Source: an uncultured Collinsella sp.
GTDB taxonomy: Bacteria > Actinomycetota > Coriobacteriia > Coriobacteriales > Coriobacteriaceae
DNA length: 10,004 nt
Assembly (NCBI GenBank): GCA_902461085.1
Contig: CABPWH010000065.1
Coordinates: 1 to 10,004 of the forward strand
Direction of reading: 5' to 3'
The position numbers and the translations under genes were made by a program. Numbering within the stretch: position 1 is the stretch's first letter; every line of letters begins with the position of its first letter. Shown here in pieces: positions 6,045 to 10,004 of the stretch. Below the pieces are notes generated by a model. The model was not told the DNA's origin. It was given only the letters and a program-made list of their open reading frames with translations, and made no database searches.

Positions 6045-6998
6045 ATGGAACCTAAGCAGTACTACATCGGCATTGACGTCGGCGGCACTTCGGTTAAGGA
6101 GGGCCTGTTCGACGAGGACGGAAACCTGCTGGCCAAGGCCAGCGTGCCCACGCCTCCCATCGTTGACGCTGCGGGCTTTGCCGCGGTGACCGAGGCTATC
6201 GACCAGGTGGTCGCCAAGGCACGGATTCCGCGTGCCTTTGTGGCGGGCATTGGCCTGGCCGTTCCGTGCCCCATCCCGGCATCGGGCGATGCCAAGGTCA
6301 AGGCCAACATTGCCATTAACCTGCCCGAGCTCAAGATCGCCATCCAGGAGCACTGCCCCGACGCGGTCGTTAAGTACGAGAACGACGCTAACGCCGCTGC
6401 CATGGGCGAGGCCTGGCTCGGTTCTGCCAAGGGCGTGCAGAACGTGGTGATGGTCACCATCGGTACCGGCGTGGGCGGCGGCGTTATCGTTAGCGGCGAC
6501 GTGGTATCGGGCGTTGTGGGTGCTGGCGGCGAGATTGGCCACATGTGCCTGAACCCGGCCGAGGAGCGCACCTGCGGCTGCGGCGGCCATGGCCACCTGG
6601 AGCAGTATTCCAGCGCCACCGGCGTGGTGAGCAACTACCTTGCCGAGTGCGAGAAGGCGGGCATCGAGCCCATCGAGCTGACCGGCCCCTCCGATTCCAA
6701 GGACGTGTTCCAGGCCTGCCGCGAGGGCGACAAACTCGCGCTGGCAGCTGCCGATACCATGGCCGACTATCTCGGCCGTGCCCTGGCGCTTATTGCCAAC
6801 GTGGTCGACCCCGAGATGTTCCTGATCGGTGGCGGCGCGTCCGCTTCGGCCGATGTCTACCTCGACGCGGTTCGCGAGCATTTCCAGCACTACGCGCTTT
6901 CCGCCTCGCGCGAGACGCCCATTAAGGTCGCTTCGCTCGGCAACGACGCCGGCATCATCGGCGCCGCCTACGTAGCTCTGCGCGCCGCCGGTAAATAG
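6045..6998 (+). CDS. ROK-family sugar kinase, probable glucokinase
   Basis: A 317-residue cytoplasmic ATP-dependent kinase, normal length for ROK kinases. IGIDVGGTSVK (8-18) is the phosphate-binding loop. ENDANAAAMGEAWLG (112-126) carries the catalytic aspartate D114. TIGTGVGGG (138-146) is the second ATP loop. GGEIGHM gives sugar-site E163 and zinc ligand H166, and CGCGGHGHLEQYSS carries C177, C179 and E186. The third zinc cysteine of the usual CGCGxxGCLE motif is replaced by H184. ATG 6045 is set by AAAGGTGG (6031-6038) six bases upstream; ATG 6018 would add nine residues without a good site. GH1 cleavage of a phospho-disaccharide leaves a free hexose, so glucokinase fits the neighbourhood. 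Fructokinase, N-acetylhexosamine kinase or mannokinase activity cannot be excluded. Confidence 0.9.
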   Translation: MEPKQYYIGIDVGGTSVKEGLFDEDGNLLAKASVPTPPIVDAAGFAAVTEAIDQVVAKARIPRAFVAGIGLAVPCPIPASGDAKVKANIAINLPELKIAIQEHCPDAVVKYENDANAAAMGEAWLGSAKGVQNVVMVTIGTGVGGGVIVSGDVVSGVVGAGGEIGHMCLNPAEERTCGCGGHGHLEQYSSATGVVSNYLAECEKAGIEPIELTGPSDSKDVFQACREGDKLALAAADTMADYLGRALALIANVVDPEMFLIGGGASASADVYLDAVREHFQHYALSASRETPIKVASLGNDAGIIGAAYVALRAAGK

Positions 6999-6999
6999 C

Positions 7000-7051
7000 T
7001 GGTGCAAGGGGGTCAGGTTACTTTGCACCAACACGGTGTAAAAGGGACAGC
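7000..7051. repeat. REP-like double hairpin after the ROK kinase
   Basis: TGGTGCAA (7000-7007) pairs exactly with TTGCACCA (7023-7030). The right half of that stem can instead pair with GGTGTAAA (7035-7042), so two hairpins compete. The two outer arms begin an imperfect direct repeat (7001-7017 and 7035-7051, 12 of 17 identical) of the form GGTGnAAnnGGGnCAG. The GGGnCAG core resembles the arms of the repeats at 2011-2096 and 5952-5976. It begins two bases after the kinase stop codon and no other terminator follows that gene, so it may define the 3' end of its mRNA. Confidence 0.5.
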
Positions 7052-7117
7052 CTTGGCCCCCGTGCCTGCCCCAAAATATGCCGTGGCCCTTCCGTCTGCG
7101 AAGGCTCGGCATCGGCG

Positions 7118-7126
7118 TGCTACCAT
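7118..7126 (+). promoter_or_regulatory. Possible extended -10 promoter of the pyrophosphatase gene
   Basis: TGCTACCAT has the TGn extension and a TAnnAT -10 box, placing the start near 7133, about 30 bases before the ATG at 7165. No -35 hexamer is visible, which is acceptable for an extended -10 promoter. Just upstream, 7078-7092 and 7100-7112 can fold into a hairpin (6 plus 5 pairs with an internal loop). Confidence 0.35.
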
Positions 7127-7164
7127 AGCTACGTCCAAGTACACATATCAAGTGGAGGATATCC

Positions 7165-8088
7165 ATGGCAAACGTTCTTGTCTTTGGTCACCAGAACCCC
7201 GATAACGACGCCATCATGAGCGCCGTCGTCCTGTCCCAGCTGCTCAACCAGGTTGAGTATGCCGGCAACACCTACGAGGCCTGCGCCCTTGGTCAGCTTC
7301 CGGCAGAGTCCGCCAAGCTGCTCGCCGACGCCGGTATCGCCGAGCCTCGCGTGATCGAGTCCGTCGAGGCCGGTCAGCTCGTCGTCCTCACCGACCACAA
7401 CGAGTCCGCCCAGTCCGTCGCCGGTCTTAAGGACGCCACGGTCTTTGGCGTTGTCGACCATCACCGCATCGGCGACTTCGAGACCGCCGGCCCGCTGCAC
7501 TACATCTGCCTGCCCTGGGGCTCTAGCTGCACCATTGTCACCAAGCTCGCCGGCGTGCTCGGCGTTGAGCTTTCCGACGTCCAGGCCAAGCTGCTGCTCT
7601 CGGCTATGATGACCGATACGCTCATGCTTAAGAGCCCCACCACCACCGATGTCGACCGCGCCGTCGCCGCCAAGCTCGGCGAGCAGGTGGGCGTCGACCC
7701 GGTCAAGTTTGGCATGGAGGTCTTCCTTACCCGTCCGTCCGGCTCCTTCACCGCTGCCGAGATGGTCGGCAACGACATCAAGATGTTCGAGCCCGCTGGC
7801 AAGAAGCTGCTCATCGGCCAGTACGAGACCGTCGACAAGAGCCGCGCACTCGGCATGATCGACGAGATTCGCGAGGCCATGCGCGCCTACGCCGCCGAGA
7901 AGGGTGCTGACGGCATTGTCCTGTGCATCACCGACATCATGGAGGAGGGCTCGCAGGTCCTGCTCGAGGGCGAGACCGAGGCTGCTCAGAAGGGCCTGGG
8001 CATTGCCGACGAGCACGACGGCGTCTGGATGCCGGGCGTCCTCTCCCGTAAGAAGCAGGTCGCTGCCCCCATCATGGCCGCCTGCTAG
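7165..8088 (+). CDS. ppaC: Manganese-dependent inorganic pyrophosphatase (family II, DHH/DHHA2)
   Basis: A 307-residue cytoplasmic enzyme that hydrolyses pyrophosphate to two phosphates and so drives biosynthetic reactions forward. The DHH domain shows all expected metal ligands: GHQNPDNDAI (H9, D13, D15), LTDHNE (D77), VVDHHRIGDF (D98, H99, H100) and MMTDTLML (D151). The C-terminal DHHA2 domain ends with SRKKQ (294-298), the substrate-phosphate clamp. Length matches the simple Bacillus/Streptococcus type; there is no inserted CBS-DRTGG regulatory block as in some clostridial enzymes. The start is firm: GGAGGA at 7154-7159, five bases before the ATG. It stands alone, with its own upstream region and its own terminator 20 bases downstream, as expected for a housekeeping gene. 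Confidence 0.97.
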   Translation: MANVLVFGHQNPDNDAIMSAVVLSQLLNQVEYAGNTYEACALGQLPAESAKLLADAGIAEPRVIESVEAGQLVVLTDHNESAQSVAGLKDATVFGVVDHHRIGDFETAGPLHYICLPWGSSCTIVTKLAGVLGVELSDVQAKLLLSAMMTDTLMLKSPTTTDVDRAVAAKLGEQVGVDPVKFGMEVFLTRPSGSFTAAEMVGNDIKMFEPAGKKLLIGQYETVDKSRALGMIDEIREAMRAYAAEKGADGIVLCITDIMEEGSQVLLEGETEAAQKGLGIADEHDGVWMPGVLSRKKQVAAPIMAAC

Positions 8089-8107
8089 GTTTAGTCGACC
8101 AAACGCC

Positions 8108-8147
8108 ACGACCGGATCGCGGAAGCCCCGTGCTCCGGTCGTTTTTT
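8108..8147 (+). terminator. Rho-independent terminator of ppaC
   Basis: ACGACCGGA (8108-8116) pairs perfectly with TCCGGTCGT (8134-8142) over a 17-base loop, and a run of six T (8142-8147) follows. It starts 20 bases after the ppaC stop codon. Confidence 0.88.
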
Positions 8148-8202
8148 GTGCACGGCGCCGCGTCGTCTCTTGGATAGGCGTGCCCGTGCCGTTGAGCAAA
8201 TA

Positions 8203-8265
8203 ATGTTCAACCTGTGGTTCCGCTTTTCGGCTACGCTTGCGCGCTTGTCGTGCAGGGTAGGCTAG
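8203..8265 (+). CDS. Possible leader peptide upstream of nhaA (low confidence)
   Basis: A 20-codon open frame with ATG at 8203 and TAG at 8263-8265, encoding a peptide that begins MFNLWFRFSATLARL. Only a weak GAG precedes the start at about six bases. It ends 20 bases before the terminator-like hairpin at 8286-8322, the layout expected if translation of a leader controlled folding of that hairpin. The start lies within a small hairpin (8191-8197 with 8205-8211). No run of a single amino acid suggests classical amino-acid attenuation. It could easily be chance. Confidence 0.2.
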   Translation: MFNLWFRFSATLARLSCRVG

Positions 8266-8285
8266 ATGCAAGCGTAATACGTTAG

Positions 8286-8322
8286 AGCGCGGCGCCGCCA
8301 CTTGGGCGGGCCGTGCTTTTTT
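8286..8322 (+). terminator. Terminator-like hairpin in the nhaA leader
   Basis: AGCGCGGC (8286-8293) pairs with GCCGTGCT (8310-8317), with one G-U pair. After a bulged G, CCGCC (8295-8299) pairs with GGCGG (8305-8309) around the loop ACTTG. Six T follow at 8317-8322. It lies only 34 bases before the nhaA ATG, and a second hairpin ACGGGA/TCCCGT (8326-8341) sits between. GGGCGG at 8304-8309 is also complementary to CCGCCC (8350-8355), directly before the ATG, so an alternative fold could reach the translation start. Confidence 0.6.
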
Positions 8323-8355
8323 AAGACGGGAGCTTTCCCGTGAAAGGAGCCGCCC

Positions 8356-9714
8356 ATGGCAGCACCCGAGCAGCTGTTCAACGTCCGTGAGCGCAAGCGT
8401 TTTGAGCGCCATGACATTTGGGAGCGCATCGCCGAGAACGGCACGATTTCCGCCGCCGTCATGGTCTTCGCCGCCATCGCCGCCGTCATTTGCGCCAATA
8501 CCGATGCCTACGAGGCCATCCATCACTTTTTGGAGACCCCGCTGTATGTGGGTCTGGGCAACCTTACGGCCGGTCTCACCGTCGAGCTATTCGTCAACGA
8601 CTTCCTCATGGCGATTTTCTTTTTGTTGGTGGGCATTGAGCTTAAGTACGAGATGACAGTTGGCGAGCTCAAGAACCCGCGCCAGGCTATGCTTCCCATG
8701 CTGGCGGCCGTGGGCGGCGTCGTCGTTCCCGCCTGCATCTATCTGATCTTTAACCATGCCGGCGCGCACAACGGCTGGGCCATTCCCATGGCAACCGATA
8801 TTGCCTTTGCGCTGGGCGTGCTGTCGCTTTTGGGCAACCGCGTGCCCAACGGCGTGCGCGTGTTCTTCTCGACGCTCGCCATCGCCGACGACCTCATCTC
8901 CATCGCCGCCATCGCCATCTTCTACGGTCAGAGCCCCAATCCGTTTTGGTTGGGCGCCGCCGCGCTTGTGACCTGTGCGCTCGTGTGGCTCAACAAGACG
9001 CAGCATTACCGCCTTGCCCCGTATTCGGTACTGGGCCTGCTGTTGTGGTTCTGCATGTTCAAGAGCGGCGTGCACGCTACGCTTGCTGGCGTCATCCTGG
9101 CCTTCACCATCCCGGCCAAGTGCGGTGTTAAGCTTGATAGCCTCACCGATTGGCTGGGCGAGTGCTTGCCGCTGCTCGATGACCGCTACGACGACGAGGC
9201 GCACATCCTGGGCCAGCATGACTTTACCGTCTCGACCACCAAAGTCGAGCGCGTCATGCACCGCGTGACCCCGCCGCTCATCCGCATGGAGCGTCTGATC
9301 TCCACGCCGGTTAACTTTGTGATTCTGCCGATCTTTGCGTTCGTGAACGCACAGGTTCGCCTAGTGGGCGTGGACATGAGCACGCTACTCACCGACCCGG
9401 TGACGCTCGGCGTGTACTTTGGCATGCTGCTAGGCAAGCCGATCGGTATCTTTGGCATGACGTTCGCCTTGGTCAAGCTCAAGGCCTGCGAGCTGCCGCG
9501 CAATGTCAACTGGCACATGATTGCCGGTGTGGGCATTCTGGGCGGTATCGGCTTTACCATGTCGATTCTCATCAGCGGCCTCGCCTTCCCGACGGCCCAG
9601 TTTGAGGTTCTGGCTGCCAAGGCTGCCATTCTTGCCGGTTCGGTCACCGCTGCCGTGCTCGGCATGATCTACATGAGCGTGGTTTGCAAACACCCCGCGC
9701 CCAAGGGCGAGTAA
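8356..9714 (+). CDS. nhaA: Na+/H+ antiporter NhaA
   Basis: A 452-residue inner-membrane antiporter that exports Na+ (or Li+) in exchange for protons. Family landmarks are all present: FVNDFLMAIFFLLVGIELKYE (79-99), MATDIAFALGVLSLLG with T147 and D148 (E. coli T132, D133), AIADDL with the ion-binding pair D178 and D179 (E. coli D163, D164), LLGKPIGI with K361 (E. coli K300), and GGIGFTMSI near the end. It is about 60 residues longer than E. coli NhaA, mainly through an N-terminal charged tail (1-27) and an acidic cytoplasmic loop (about 257-310) between two membrane segments; related long forms exist in other phyla. Start: AAAGGAG at 8343-8349, six bases before the ATG. It is apparently monocistronic, with a structured leader and a long hairpin downstream. 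Confidence 0.96.
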   Translation: MAAPEQLFNVRERKRFERHDIWERIAENGTISAAVMVFAAIAAVICANTDAYEAIHHFLETPLYVGLGNLTAGLTVELFVNDFLMAIFFLLVGIELKYEMTVGELKNPRQAMLPMLAAVGGVVVPACIYLIFNHAGAHNGWAIPMATDIAFALGVLSLLGNRVPNGVRVFFSTLAIADDLISIAAIAIFYGQSPNPFWLGAAALVTCALVWLNKTQHYRLAPYSVLGLLLWFCMFKSGVHATLAGVILAFTIPAKCGVKLDSLTDWLGECLPLLDDRYDDEAHILGQHDFTVSTTKVERVMHRVTPPLIRMERLISTPVNFVILPIFAFVNAQVRLVGVDMSTLLTDPVTLGVYFGMLLGKPIGIFGMTFALVKLKACELPRNVNWHMIAGVGILGGIGFTMSILISGLAFPTAQFEVLAAKAAILAGSVTAAVLGMIYMSVVCKHPAPKGE

Positions 9715-9807
9715 AAGCTCGAAAACAGACACCAGAACCGGTTTGGATGCGTTCGAAACTCGGATCAGGGTGCTACTGGCCCCCTGCCAGATACCCCCGT
9801 GGTCAAA

Positions 9808-9849
9808 AAACGCCGTTTGTGAGTACTGTCACAAACGGCGTTTCATTTT
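9808..9849. terminator. Strong, probably bidirectional terminator after nhaA
   Basis: Positions 9808-9822 pair perfectly with 9829-9843 in a 15-bp stem with a six-base loop. TTTCATTTT follows on the right, and six A at 9805-9810 supply a T-run for leftward transcription. It lies 94 bases after the nhaA stop codon and would also serve a convergent gene entering from the right. Confidence 0.85.
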
Positions 9850-9935
9850 AGGTGTGGAAAATAATGAACAAAGTTATAAGAGCTGTACGTTAATGAGTGA
9901 CCATCGACTTCCAATTCGGCGCTAACTGACGGTGA

Positions 9936-10004
9936 TTAAGGAGTTTCAAGGTCGCGCGCGCAGACGTGGTGTAAGAGCGTCCTGAGGTCCGTCGCTGCAA
10001 GTCC
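9936..10004 (-). CDS. Possible C-terminal end of a leftward gene cut by the window edge
   Basis: Read leftwards from the window edge, one frame gives 22 residues ending in HHVCARDLETP and a TAA at 9938-9936. Its direction would be convergent with nhaA and would suit the two-way terminator at 9808-9843. Against it, two other leftward frames are open for similar lengths, and several codons (AGG, TTA, GGA) are rare in the genes of this window. I do not recognise the product. Confidence 0.2.
   Translation of the reverse strand, partial: GLAATDLRTLLHHVCARDLETP

Larger units (their letters stand above)
9715..10004. other. Region downstream of nhaA with no firm gene
   Basis: A 290-base stretch to the window edge. 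It holds a small hairpin CTGGC/GCCAG (9776-9790), the strong hairpin at 9808-9843, and an A/T-rich segment (about 9841-9900) unlike the neighbouring coding DNA. The last 69 bases could encode the end of a leftward gene. Confidence 0.6.

Noticed and set aside
5892..8526. Two long leftward open frames (5892-7166 and 7129-8526) opposite the kinase and pyrophosphatase genes
   Set aside because: Both are antisense to genes with complete catalytic motifs and run through terminators and hairpins. No ribosome binding site or domain supports them.
8356..9714. Idea that the extra loop of NhaA (about 257-310) is a novel fused domain
   Set aside because: Acidic insertions at this loop occur in many longer NhaA proteins, and all transport residues are in place.
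9743..9925. 60-codon rightward open frame after nhaA
   Set aside because: It would begin with TTG without a ribosome binding site and reads straight through the 15-bp terminator hairpin. No domain is recognisable.

Overview
The window reads as ordinary chromosomal DNA of a high-GC anaerobic actinobacterium of the class Coriobacteriia, most likely Collinsella or a close relative. I infer this from the strong G/C bias at third codon positions, the phosphotransferase-based beta-glucoside metabolism in an actinobacterial-looking context, and the overall feel of the proteins. I could not run a database search, so the genus is a judgement. Eight complete protein genes are clear. I see no rRNA, tRNA, CRISPR array, transposase or phage gene.

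Left part (about 100-5900): a sugar-uptake locus arranged around a divergent promoter region at 1829-2132. Leftwards run a GntR/HutC-type regulator and, behind it, a short class I mannose-6-phosphate isomerase (manA). Rightwards runs an operon for a GH1 6-phospho-beta-glucosidase, a cellobiose/lactose-family PTS IIC permease, the matching IIB and the matching IIA. It ends in a strong terminator at 5861-5899. The likely route is: a beta-linked disaccharide is imported and phosphorylated by IIA-IIB-IIC, GH1 splits the phospho-disaccharide into a hexose and a hexose-6-phosphate, and the regulator senses a phosphosugar.

Middle part (about 5900-7000): a ROK-family sugar kinase, probably glucokinase. 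It would phosphorylate the free hexose released by GH1, which makes metabolic sense next to the PTS operon although it has its own upstream region.

Right part (7000-10004): housekeeping genes, each apparently in its own transcription unit: a family II manganese-dependent inorganic pyrophosphatase with a clear terminator, then a NhaA Na+/H+ antiporter. The nhaA gene has a structured leader with a terminator-like hairpin just before the ribosome binding site. A long perfect hairpin at 9808-9843 closes the nhaA unit, and the last 160 bases hold no gene I can support firmly.

The most notable non-coding content is a family of short REP-like repeats. One inverted pair lies in the leader of the GH1 operon (2011-2096), a close copy lies upstream of the ROK kinase (5952-5976), and a more distant relative follows the kinase (7000-7051). 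I did not find a previously undescribed multi-gene system. The best leads are the repeat family, the nhaA leader and the unresolved substrate of the beta-glucoside/manA locus.
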